Shown here: in pieces, positions 9,399 to 16,856 of the stretch
Numbering within the stretch: the first letter of the stretch is position 1
How the letters are laid out: each line of letters begins with the position of its first letter
Assembly: GCF_000282495.1 (NCBI RefSeq)
Contig: NZ_AKJE01000087.1
Span: 1-64,000, forward strand
DNA: 64,000 nt
Reading direction: 5' to 3'
From: Pseudomonas sp. GM79
Lineage (GTDB): Bacteria > Pseudomonadota > Gammaproteobacteria > Pseudomonadales > Pseudomonadaceae
Position numbers and translations under genes: made by a program
The notes under the pieces: model-generated
The model's database searches: none
Told to the model about the DNA's origin: nothing
What the model saw: the letters and a program-made list of their open reading frames with translations, nothing else

Positions 9399-10334
9399 AT
9401 GCTGAACAGTAACTTGCTTAGAAAGCTCGATATGCAGGACCTCATGGTGTTTGTCGCCGTGTATGAGCAAAGCAGCGTCACCGGTGTGTCGGAGGCGCTC
9501 TGCGTCAGTCAGTCCACCGTGAGTTACTGCCTGAAAAAACTGCGCACCAGTTTCGAAGACGAGCTATTCATCAATACCCGCATGGGTATGCGCCCCACCT
9601 ACAAAGCCAGCACCATGCATACCCATGTGCTGAAAATCCTCGAAAGCATCAACCTGTGTCACGCCGGGACACCGACCTTCGACCCGACCTTGCAACCGGT
9701 CACCTTCAATATCTGCGCGCCGGAGTACTTCGAGCAGTTGATCCTGCCGCGCCTGTTGAAGAGCTTCGATTTCGCCGACCTGCCAGTAATGGTCAACATG
9801 CACAAGTTCGAAACCGACATCCCGGCCGAAGAACTGCGCGACGGCAGCCTCGACCTGGTGATCTGTTTCGGCCCGAATTTTCATCGCAGCCACACCGATT
9901 TCAACTCCAGGAGGCTGCTGGAAGATGACTTGGTCTGCGTCTTCGACAAACGCGCCACGCCGCTGGAACCGCGCTTGAGCCTGCAAGCATTCACTCAACG
10001 CCGGCATGTGTTCCCGACGCCTTGGACATCTACCACCAATATGGTCGACGGCTGGCTTGCTCAACAGGCCCACAAACGACAGATAGTCGCGCGTTCCAAC
10101 AGTTATAGCGCGGCGCTGAAGATGATCACCGGCACCGATTTCATCCTGACCTTGCCTCGACGCATCCAGCAATTGCTGGCCAACGAGGCAATCTTCAATC
10201 ACTGCGAAGCGCCCAACGGCTTGCCGGGCTTCACCCTGGACATGCAGTGGAGTCAAAGCGTCGATCAGGACAGCGCCAACACCTGGCTACGCGAGCAAGT
10301 GATCAAAGCCTGCGCCGGGCAGGAAATGGCCTGA
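9399..10334 (+). CDS. LysR family transcriptional regulator
   Basis: A 311-residue DNA-binding protein. The winged helix-turn-helix lies at about residues 13–70 (MQDLMVFVAVYEQSSVTGVS then VSQSTVSYCLKKLR). A type 2 periplasmic-binding-fold effector domain begins near residue 95. It is read in the same direction as the two transporters upstream. Its stop lies only 3 bases from the end of the convergent isomerase gene. The ligand is unknown; regulation of the upstream transporters or the neighbouring isomerase is only an inference from position. Confidence 0.88.
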   Translation: MLNSNLLRKLDMQDLMVFVAVYEQSSVTGVSEALCVSQSTVSYCLKKLRTSFEDELFINTRMGMRPTYKASTMHTHVLKILESINLCHAGTPTFDPTLQPVTFNICAPEYFEQLILPRLLKSFDFADLPVMVNMHKFETDIPAEELRDGSLDLVICFGPNFHRSHTDFNSRRLLEDDLVCVFDKRATPLEPRLSLQAFTQRRHVFPTPWTSTTNMVDGWLAQQAHKRQIVARSNSYSAALKMITGTDFILTLPRRIQQLLANEAIFNHCEAPNGLPGFTLDMQWSQSVDQDSANTWLREQVIKACAGQEMA

Positions 10335-10337
10335 AAC

Positions 10338-10703
10338 TCAGTGGCCGATGGCGGTCTTGGTGTAGGACTCTCGATCGATGTCGAGGATTTCAACACACAG
10401 CTGGACCTGAACTTCTGCCGGCCACTCACACACATCCTGCACCACGGCCAGCAGGCTTTCAGACAACTGCTTTTTGATCTGCGGCGAGCGACCGCTCAAC
10501 AGCGCCAGCTTCACATGCACGAACGCCCGCTCGCCCAGTGCAGTGCCCACCCTGAAAGTCTCGACCTTCACTGCACGAGACTTGATATCGAACTCAGCAC
10601 CAAACTGGCCGGACGCGACCAACGCGTTGTTGAGTCGCATCAACGCCAGATCGGCATTCAACTCGGGCAAGTTGGCGGTGTATTCCATGTGCAGGTGGGG
10701 CAT
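10338..10703 (-). CDS. 5-carboxymethyl-2-hydroxymuconate Delta-isomerase family protein
   Basis: A 121-residue tautomerase-superfamily protein beginning MPHLHMEYTANLPE, with the N-terminal Pro2 that acts as general base in this family. CHMI enzymes isomerise 5-carboxymethyl-2-hydroxymuconate in homoprotocatechuate breakdown. The length and the KKQLSESLLAVVQD helix fit. An AGGAG site sits eight bases before the ATG. No other hpa/hpc genes are present, so this is a stand-alone copy and its real substrate may differ. It is read convergently with the upstream LysR gene and in the same direction as, and downstream of, none of its neighbours' operons that I can see. Confidence 0.82.
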   Translation of the reverse strand: MPHLHMEYTANLPELNADLALMRLNNALVASGQFGAEFDIKSRAVKVETFRVGTALGERAFVHVKLALLSGRSPQIKKQLSESLLAVVQDVCEWPAEVQVQLCVEILDIDRESYTKTAIGH

Positions 10704-10760
10704 AACGGGGCTCCTGAAGATTGGCAGAAAGGTCGTACATATAACACAGAGCCGCCCTAC

Positions 10761-11687
10761 TCACTGGGGCGGCGCAAGAGTCGCACGCTCACTCATGAAC
10801 GCCTCCAGACGCGAGCGTAGCCAGCGCTCGGCCGGATCGCTGTCGACATGACTGAGCCAGACCATGGACAGGTCCAGTGTCGGCGTCTTGAACGGAAACG
10901 GCTCCTTGAACAGTTGGCCGGACGCGGCCATCGCCTCGGCCGTGTAATCCGGCAGGCTGGCGATCAGATCGGTGCCGGCAAGCAAGGCCGGCAACGAGCT
11001 ATATTGCGGCACCGAGAGCACCACCTGACGAGTGCGGCCTATTTCCGCCAGCCACTCATCAGCGTAGCCACTGACATTCGCGGTATGGGACACCAGCACG
11101 TGCGGCCGCGAGCAATATTCATCCAGGGTCAGCGGTGTGTCCGAGGCGTCTGCGCGCAAAATACTGGGCTGGATGTGCCGCAGCAATTTGCGCTTGGCGT
11201 TGGCTGGCAGGCCGCGGGTCTGGCTGATACCAACGGTGATATCACCAGACGCCAGCAGGTCGGGAATGCGCCAGTAGTCGACATGCTGAACCACGAACAC
11301 CACCTTCGGCGCTTCCTGGCGCAAAGCACGCAGCAGCGGCGGTAACAGGCCGAACTCGACATCGTCCGACAGCCCGATGCGAAACGTCATGGTGCTGCTG
11401 AGCGGATCAAAATCATGGGTCAGGCTCAAGGCCACCGACAGCGAGTCCAACGCCGGTGACAGGTGCCGAATAATCTCCTCGGCCCGCGCCGTCGGCTCCA
11501 TGCGATGCCCGACCCGAATGAACAGTGGATCGTTGAACATCGTCCGCAATCGGTTCAGCGCCGCACTGATGGTCGGCTGACCGAGGAACAGCTTCTCCGC
11601 CACCCGTGTGACGTTGCGTTCGAGCATCAATGTCTCGAACACCACCATCAGATTGATGTCGGCCTTGCGCAGTTCATTGCGATTCAT
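10761..11687 (-). CDS. LysR family transcriptional regulator
   Basis: A 308-residue regulator with an N-terminal winged helix (ADINLMVVFETLMLERNVTRVA followed by GQPTISAALNRLR) and a C-terminal effector domain. The ATG giving MNRNELRKADINL is preferred over an upstream start because it follows a GGGGGGC purine-rich site and matches the usual start of this subgroup, which resembles NodD/LeuO-like members. It ends CDERATLAPPQ-type, with its stop about 57 bases from the start of the isomerase gene, so it may be cotranscribed with it. Ligand and targets unknown. Confidence 0.87.
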   Translation of the reverse strand: MNRNELRKADINLMVVFETLMLERNVTRVAEKLFLGQPTISAALNRLRTMFNDPLFIRVGHRMEPTARAEEIIRHLSPALDSLSVALSLTHDFDPLSSTMTFRIGLSDDVEFGLLPPLLRALRQEAPKVVFVVQHVDYWRIPDLLASGDITVGISQTRGLPANAKRKLLRHIQPSILRADASDTPLTLDEYCSRPHVLVSHTANVSGYADEWLAEIGRTRQVVLSVPQYSSLPALLAGTDLIASLPDYTAEAMAASGQLFKEPFPFKTPTLDLSMVWLSHVDSDPAERWLRSRLEAFMSERATLAPPQ

Positions 11688-11803
11688 CCATTGCCCCCCG
11701 ATCCCAGACGGCGGACAGTTTAGGGAGGTCTTGCGATCGGCGTCTATGCAGGTTGGCAAATGACCCGATCCCTAAAAATCCGGGGCACTTATACGAGCGT
11801 TCG

Positions 11804-11837
11804 GAAAAAAAAGAAGCTGCTCTGACTGAGCAGCTTC
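11804..11837 (-). terminator. Rho-independent terminator of the DUF1508 gene
   Basis: On the minus strand a perfect ten-base stem (GAAGCTGCTC with a 5-base loop) is followed by eight T residues. It lies just past the stop of the DUF1508 gene. Confidence 0.9.
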
Positions 11838-11850
11838 ACCGCCCTGGAGT

Positions 11851-12042
11851 CTATATCTCCTTGACCGGGGTCTGATCATGAGTCCCTTTGATCAAACTGA
11901 TGGCATGCACGCAATCAGACTTGTTGACGTAAGCCTCCCCACTGGCAATCGTTTCATGGTTCCCCGCCCGCAAACGCCAGCGCCATTGGCCCTTGCCAGT
12001 TTGTGCGATACCACGGGTTTGCCTGTAAATCTCAAAATACAT
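11851..12042 (-). CDS. DUF1508 (YegP-like, UPF0339) small protein
   Basis: A 63-residue protein that begins MYFEIYRQTRG and contains the WRWRLRAGNHETIASGEAY pattern typical of a single DUF1508 repeat; E. coli YegP has two. The function of the family is not established. AAGGAG lies seven bases before the ATG and a strong terminator follows the stop, so it is a free-standing transcription unit. It is the last chromosomal gene before the tRNA-Ser island. Confidence 0.88.
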   Translation of the reverse strand: MYFEIYRQTRGIAQTGKGQWRWRLRAGNHETIASGEAYVNKSDCVHAISLIKGTHDQTPVKEI

Positions 12043-12339
12043 TGATCGCTCCTTGCGACTGCTGATTACGACAGGTCAGTGACCTGCAGAACCAGAGTAG
12101 ATGAGGAATTTTTGCGGCAATGTCTTTCAATGTGAGGGGATATTTCGAAGATAACTTCTTGATTCACGAAGCGATCAACAAATACAGGGGGTGGTAATTA
12201 AAGCGACTCAGTGGAGGTACTTTTCTTGGGAACAGGCATATTTTTCTTACGCTGTTGAGCTGATTTATCCGACACCAAAAACCTGGGAAAAAGTAGGGAC
12301 GACCCCGAAAGTGGTCGATCGAAAAAAGCTGCACAAACG

Positions 12340-12377
12340 AAAAAGCCCCGTAGCTTATTCAGCTACGGGGCTTTTTC
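12340..12377. terminator. Bidirectional terminator, original terminator of tRNA-Ser
   Basis: A long inverted repeat (AAAAAGCCCCGTAGCT, short loop, AGCTACGGGGCTTTTT) lies seven bases beyond the left copy of the tRNA 3' end. Before the island inserted, it would have followed the minus-strand tRNA-Ser gene directly. The 290 bases between it and the DUF1508 gene hold nothing I can identify. Confidence 0.85.
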
Positions 12378-12383
12378 TATGTA

Positions 12384-12445
12384 ATGGCGGAGAGATAGGG
12401 ATTCGAACCCTAGGTACCGGTGAAGGTACAACGGATTTCGAATCC
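12384..12445 (-). repeat. attL: 62-bp copy of the tRNA-Ser 3' part
   Basis: Identical over 62 bases to 26706–26767 and then diverging (TATGAATTC here against GTCCCATTC in the tRNA). It contains CCA, the acceptor 3' strand, T arm, variable arm and the anticodon loop, but lacks the 5' part, so it is not a functional tRNA. Confidence 0.95.
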
Positions 12446-12560
12446 TATGAATTCATACTGCCGCACACAGAAAAAAACAAATTTATCCAATAAAAACAGT
12501 CAATTATACAAACATTTGTATAGTGGCGTAGCGCCATTGTATCCTGATGTGGAATGCTTT

Positions 12561-12596
12561 TGTGGGATCACAGTGGGATCATAGCTCGATCCCACA
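12561..12596. repeat. Left candidate integrase arm sites
   Basis: Two tandem units of TGTGGGATCA type (12561–12581), followed by an inverted GATCCCACA at 12588–12596. The 21-base tandem recurs with one mismatch at 26619–26639 near the other end. They lie between attL and the integrase start, as arm-type binding sites do, and could also serve autoregulation. Inference from position and repetition. Confidence 0.6.
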
Positions 12597-12633
12597 CCCA
12601 ACATCGATCCCAAGCCACCACGCAGGAGATCCA

Positions 12634-13962
12634 ATGAAAACGCGACAGCAGATCGAGCTTCTTATCCGAAGAGAAAAGCCCAACCCATTAAAAAAGATAC
12701 GAATAGCCTGCGGTGATGGGTTGTGCCTGGTCATCAACAAAGGTGGCTCGAAGATATTCACCAGCCGATACAGATTACCTAACCAAAAAAATGCAGAGGA
12801 CTATTCTCACTCACCGCCCTATCCTGAGATAAGCCTCACGGAAGCATTTAAAAAACACTACATCCTAATGGAGAAGGTTAAAGAAGGAATCAACCCTAAA
12901 CTCGAACAAAAGGAAAAAGCGCTAAAAGAAGCCTCAGAACCAACACTAAACGAGGTAGCAAAGGACTACTTCAGTAAGGCTTTACTCAGAGAGTCGACGT
13001 TGAACGACTACAAAACTCGTTACGAAAAATGGGTCTCATCAAAAATCGGCCAATTAAAATTAAAAAATATAGACTCAGCCGACTGCATAAACCACATCCA
13101 AATTGTTAAAAATGAGTCTGGGAAAGACTCCTACAACAAGGGCGATGGTACAAGAACTGCCAGCATCATAAAAACCATACTTTCTCAGATATTTATTCAT
13201 GCAGTGCTAGATGGAAAACTAAAACTTTCCCGCAACCCCATGCTTGGGATAAGCAGTAAAATGCTTGGAATACAGCAGAAACACAACCAGAAAAAGAGGG
13301 TGTTGAGTCAATCTGAGATAGTGGAGACATGGAGAAAAATAACATTACACGAACAACTCGGCATGTTGCTACCTGCCTCCGCAGCATCGATTCATATCGC
13401 AATACTTACAGGAATGCGGCGCCAAGAAATTGTGGGTATGCAGCACGACGAATTACAGAAGCTAGAAGATGGATCAGCAATTTACCACGTACCCTCAACA
13501 AGAATGAAAGGGGGCGTTGACCACCAAGTATTCCTGTCTAAATTCTGCATGAACATTATTAACAGACTGCAAACGAACACCATATATGCCTTTCCATCTT
13601 CCAGATACGTAGACAGGCCAATAAACAAAGAAACAATGAACAATTCAATACGTTCCATATTTGGGGTTCGACGACCAAAGCCGCCTATAGAAATGATAAT
13701 AGACATCCCTTGGTTTTCGCCCCACGATCTTCGGAGATCATTTTCCAGCGGATTAATGAATGTATTCAAAACACCAAAACCAATAATACATTCAATGATT
13801 GCACATGGAAATGATGATGACGATGACAGCGAAGGATTAGGCTATGACACAACCTTGGACAAAATCTACGTTATAGCCGATGAATTCAATGAAAAGAAGA
13901 GTTACTGGCAACAGTGGTCTGATCACATTGAACGCCTAGTCAGCCAACCCGACGAACGGTAG
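12634..13962 (+). CDS. Tyrosine-type site-specific integrase
   Basis: A 442-residue recombinase expected to insert and excise the island at tRNA-Ser. It has an N-terminal arm-binding region of the DUF4102 kind (residues 1–90), a core-binding SAM-like domain (about 105–200) and a C-terminal catalytic domain. Visible catalytic residues are Arg in LTGMRRQE (about 262), His364 and Arg367 in HDLRRS, His391, and Tyr412 in LDKIYVIADEF. I chose the ATG at 12634 because AGGAG lies seven bases upstream; an upstream ATG at 12547 would run the protein through the repeat sites. The gene is intact, so the element may still be mobile. Confidence 0.93.
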   Translation: MKTRQQIELLIRREKPNPLKKIRIACGDGLCLVINKGGSKIFTSRYRLPNQKNAEDYSHSPPYPEISLTEAFKKHYILMEKVKEGINPKLEQKEKALKEASEPTLNEVAKDYFSKALLRESTLNDYKTRYEKWVSSKIGQLKLKNIDSADCINHIQIVKNESGKDSYNKGDGTRTASIIKTILSQIFIHAVLDGKLKLSRNPMLGISSKMLGIQQKHNQKKRVLSQSEIVETWRKITLHEQLGMLLPASAASIHIAILTGMRRQEIVGMQHDELQKLEDGSAIYHVPSTRMKGGVDHQVFLSKFCMNIINRLQTNTIYAFPSSRYVDRPINKETMNNSIRSIFGVRRPKPPIEMIIDIPWFSPHDLRRSFSSGLMNVFKTPKPIIHSMIAHGNDDDDDSEGLGYDTTLDKIYVIADEFNEKKSYWQQWSDHIERLVSQPDER

Positions 13963-14104
13963 TCCGTACAAAAAACCAAATAACGTCAATAAAAACCTGA
14001 CTAACATGCACTTTCACCGAACTTTTATTAAAAATCTCTAATTTTACAACCACATACAAGCCGATATAGGATAGCCCAACAACCTAACAAACAAGGAATA
14101 CATC

Positions 14105-14272
14105 ATGTCAAATCGTTTACTTAAATTCTCCCAAGTTTCAGAAAAGGTAGGACTATCGCGAAGAACAATTTACACAAGAATCAAAAATGGAACCTTTCCT
14201 AAGCAGCGAAAAATAGGGTACGCAAGCAGATGGCTTGAAATAGAAATAGAAACATGGATGGAGAGCCTGTAA
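14105..14272 (+). CDS. AlpA-family excisionase/regulator
   Basis: A 55-residue helix-turn-helix protein (MSNRLLKFSQVSEKVGLSRR, then TIYTRIKNGTFPKQRKIG) of the AlpA/MerR-like family. Such proteins activate or direct excision of integrative elements and often sit between the integrase and the replication-type genes. It is followed without a gap by the ATPase gene, whose ATG begins at the next base after the TAA, so both are likely read as one transcript. Confidence 0.88.
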   Translation: MSNRLLKFSQVSEKVGLSRRTIYTRIKNGTFPKQRKIGYASRWLEIEIETWMESL

Positions 14273-15253
14273 ATGGAGAATCTTATGAATCTAGAGATGA
14301 GACTATTACAGGATCGCTGCGGAACCAGAGCAATCATTGAACATTCAGAGCAAAATGCAGAATGGATATTTGAAAACCTCATTGAAAAAGGTGAGCAGTG
14401 GATTATCTCGGGCGCGCCTAAAGCAGGTAAATCAAGACTAGCGTTGCAGTTAGCACTTAGCGCCAGTGAGGGCGCTTCATTCTTGGATTTCAAATGCCCC
14501 AGAAAACAGAGAGTTTTATACGTTGACTTTGAGTTGAGCCCTAGAATTTCTGCACATCGAGTTTTGGATTTTTACAAAAACGATAGAGAAAAACTTATCA
14601 TGAATAAGTCTTTCTACAAATGTAGCGATCACAAGATTATTGATGTGAACTCAACAAACCACTGTAATTTAATAAAAAATATCGTAGAAACTCTAAAACC
14701 TGACCTAGTGATCTGGGACGTCTTAGCGAGAATGCATTCCGCCGACGAGAACAACAATATTGCTATGACTCAAGTCATGCAAAATATTCGATTGCTAAGC
14801 TGCGGTGCCGCACATATCGTGGTACACCACGCCAGAAAGGAAATCTATGGTAATGGTGGGGCTAAATCTTTAAGAGGAGCATCCAGTATACACGGCGAGG
14901 CTGACGGGGTAATGGCTCTTGCACTCGAAAACTCAAAAATGAAAAGTTACAGTTTACTTTTCTCGACCCGAGCAATTGATGACCCAGGGAAGATATGGCT
15001 AAAAGGAGACGGATTAGGATTTATCAAGGTAACCAAAATAGCTGCCGATGAAAAAAACAAGAGTCAACTTATACTCGGAGAGATTTTTAAAGATCAGACA
15101 ACAATCACAAAAGCCGCGCTTAAAAACTTCATCGAGGCATCATTGGAGATAAGGGATAGACAGGCCGAACGAAAAATTGATGAACTGGTTCTAAGTGGAA
15201 AATTGTTAAAAACAAAAAAAGGTCGGGAGATGCTATATAGCCATGTTAAATAA
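14273..15253 (+). CDS. RepA-like AAA ATPase (RecA-fold helicase)
   Basis: A 326-residue RecA-fold ATPase of the AAA_25/RepA type. Walker A is GAPKAGKS at residues 47–54; a second acidic strand is VLYVDFELSP; the Walker B-like strand is DLVIWD at about 144–149; and a sensor-type VVHHARK follows. Hexameric relatives act as replicative helicases of plasmids such as RSF1010, and similar genes occur in integrative elements that replicate after excision. The C-terminal 80 residues look like a winged-helix region. The start abuts the alpA stop; a second in-frame ATG at 14285 is also possible. Confidence 0.82.
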   Translation: MENLMNLEMRLLQDRCGTRAIIEHSEQNAEWIFENLIEKGEQWIISGAPKAGKSRLALQLALSASEGASFLDFKCPRKQRVLYVDFELSPRISAHRVLDFYKNDREKLIMNKSFYKCSDHKIIDVNSTNHCNLIKNIVETLKPDLVIWDVLARMHSADENNNIAMTQVMQNIRLLSCGAAHIVVHHARKEIYGNGGAKSLRGASSIHGEADGVMALALENSKMKSYSLLFSTRAIDDPGKIWLKGDGLGFIKVTKIAADEKNKSQLILGEIFKDQTTITKAALKNFIEASLEIRDRQAERKIDELVLSGKLLKTKKGREMLYSHVK

Positions 15254-15484
15254 ACATGGACTCTAAGGCCGACTCTTACACTACCGACATTTGCCATACC
15301 CTCATATATATAGTAAATGTCAGGTATGATCCCCCCTCTCAAACTCTCCCCCCTTTACGGGGTACCAAAAAAATTTGAAAAAAGCATACCCGACGCATTG
15401 CGTCGGAATATGACCAAGGGGAGAGCGAAGCGAAACCCGGTATAGCCTCTTAAATCTCTGAAGCCAATTATAAGCGACATGTCC

Positions 15485-15685
15485 CTACAGTCGAAAAACC
15501 TCCCGTAGTAGAGAATGCATGTGCCTTTCCATAAGGATACACTTCTCTTCATCGGACATCATCACAATGATTTTCTCGCTAATTGCTTCTGTGAACCCCA
15601 TGTCAGTAAGAGTAAGGAGTACAGAAGAGTTCAGCAGTTCTTGGCTTGACACGTCTACAACCTTATTATTGCTTTCGTTTTGCAT
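15485..15685 (-). CDS. Hypothetical small protein
   Basis: A 66-residue acidic, helical protein starting MQNESNNKVVDVSSQELLNS. GAGGAAG lies six bases before the ATG, which supports translation. No family is recognised. It is the only well-supported minus-strand gene in the 1.2-kb stretch between the ATPase and mobC, and could be a regulator or an antitoxin-like protein, but there is no positive evidence. Confidence 0.5.
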   Translation of the reverse strand: MQNESNNKVVDVSSQELLNSSVLLTLTDMGFTEAISEKIIVMMSDEEKCILMERHMHSLLREVFRL

Positions 15686-15921
15686 GTTGCTTCCTCGGGC
15701 ATGGCTTTCGCCGATAGTGTTAAACTTTAGATGTAGTGAGCGTTTAAGCGGGCAAAGGGGAATAGACGTACGCCAACATGATGGACAAACCTTCGGAATT
15801 AAAAATTCCTAATTTTTTCCATCTCTCTTTTCGAACCCGATCTATTTAGGTTCCAGGCTGGCTAGATTCGACGGCGTCGGTATTTAGTGTCCTAATGGGT
15901 TCTGGCGTGATAACCCATTGT

Positions 15922-16161
15922 TTAAACTGATGACCATCGCTCTATACTGCCGTCTTGAAATCCAGCGAAGAAAACGCGCCGATGCTCTGGAAAATCATAG
16001 CCTTTATTAAAAAATATAATATCTTCCAGATGTGACGCCCCCGAGAGACCAGCTTTTCTTCCTCGCATATATATGGCTATTAGAGGTCGTATCAGGGATT
16101 TGCCTTTATTCGTATCGTGCAATCTTACTCTGGGCTTAAAAAGCAGAATTTTTTCTGGCAT
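15922..16161 (-). CDS. Doubtful small hypothetical protein
   Basis: A 79-codon open frame, beginning MPEKILLFKPRVRLHDTNKG. A possible AGAGGAA site is about 13 bases upstream, which is further than usual. No family is recognised, and the frame could be chance in this AT-rich stretch. Listed so that the region is not left blank. Confidence 0.25.
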   Translation of the reverse strand: MPEKILLFKPRVRLHDTNKGKSLIRPLIAIYMRGRKAGLSGASHLEDIIFFNKGYDFPEHRRVFFAGFQDGSIERWSSV

Positions 16162-16278
16162 GAAATATGTCCATTCCTCTCTATATCGGCTGATTCGTCA
16201 ACTGGACTATAGGATTCGATTTTCGACATGCCAAATAACTTTTTAGCATTAAAAAATGGTTTTTATATAGATTTATCC

Positions 16279-16301
16279 TATTGTCAATACCATTGACAAT
16301 A
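16279..16301. promoter_or_regulatory. Inverted repeat, possible operator
   Basis: A perfect 10-base inverted repeat (TATTGTCAAT, 3-base spacer, ATTGACAATA), about 180 bases upstream of mobC. The symmetry suggests a dimeric DNA-binding protein. Function is inferred only from symmetry and position. Confidence 0.45.
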
Positions 16302-16335
16302 GCGAAAGCCTATCCAGGCATGATTTCATGATATA

Positions 16336-16452
16336 CTGGATATACATCCAGATCAGGACTGGAACAAGGCTACTCACTGCCCGTACTGCGTACGATTCGT
16401 GATGCCTCGCTAGGGTTTCACCCTAGAACCCCTACAAATGGGGATTCCCCAT
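16336..16452. other. Candidate transfer origin (oriT) region
   Basis: Just upstream of mobC are three inverted repeats: CTGGAT-ATAC-ATCCAG (16336–16351), CTAGGGT-TTC-ACCCTAG (16410–16426) and ATGGGG-ATT-CCCCAT (16438–16452). Mobilisation genes are usually preceded by oriT, which contains such hairpins next to the nick site. The nick cannot be placed from sequence alone. Confidence 0.5.
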
Positions 16453-16484
16453 ACCCCTATAAAAACAATAAAAACGGGTGAACC

Positions 16485-16856
16485 ATGAAAATTGAAAGTC
16501 GCAACACGTCTGAGCGGATTGAGATCCGAGTAACGTCAGAGCTAAAGCAAATCCTCAAGAAAAAGGCGGCGGAGGCGTACATGTCCGTCTCTCAGCTACT
16601 AATCCAAAGCGCACTGCACTCGAGTATCAGGATTACGGTTTCGTCCAAACCAGAAAAGACGGCCGAGATTCTGAAGTTAACGGCTGCCGTCAATAAGCTT
16701 GGCGCTCAGCTCAACACGATTGCCAGGCACTGCAATTATCACAAAGCGGCATCAGACACCGACTTCATACTTCAGGGTCTGACTACAATCGAAGGCGAGA
16801 TGCTGAAGCTCAGTCGCGCTGTACTGGGGGAGTCTGGCGATGCTGCACGGCTTTAG
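16485..16856 (+). CDS. mobC: Mobilisation accessory protein MobC
   Basis: A 123-residue protein with an N-terminal ribbon-helix-helix (RIEIRVTSELKQILKKKAAE, then a helix YMSVSQLLIQSALHS) and a C-terminal helical part containing LGAQLNTIARHCN, typical of MobC relaxosome proteins that bind oriT and help the relaxase. It overlaps mobA by 17 bases, a common arrangement that couples their translation. The inverted repeats immediately upstream are its probable binding region. Confidence 0.86.
   Translation: MKIESRNTSERIEIRVTSELKQILKKKAAEAYMSVSQLLIQSALHSSIRITVSSKPEKTAEILKLTAAVNKLGAQLNTIARHCNYHKAASDTDFILQGLTTIEGEMLKLSRAVLGESGDAARL

Noticed and set aside
12384..12445. A second tRNA-Ser gene
   Set aside because: Only the 3' part is present; the acceptor 5' strand, D arm and 5' half of the anticodon stem are missing. 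It is the att copy left by integration.
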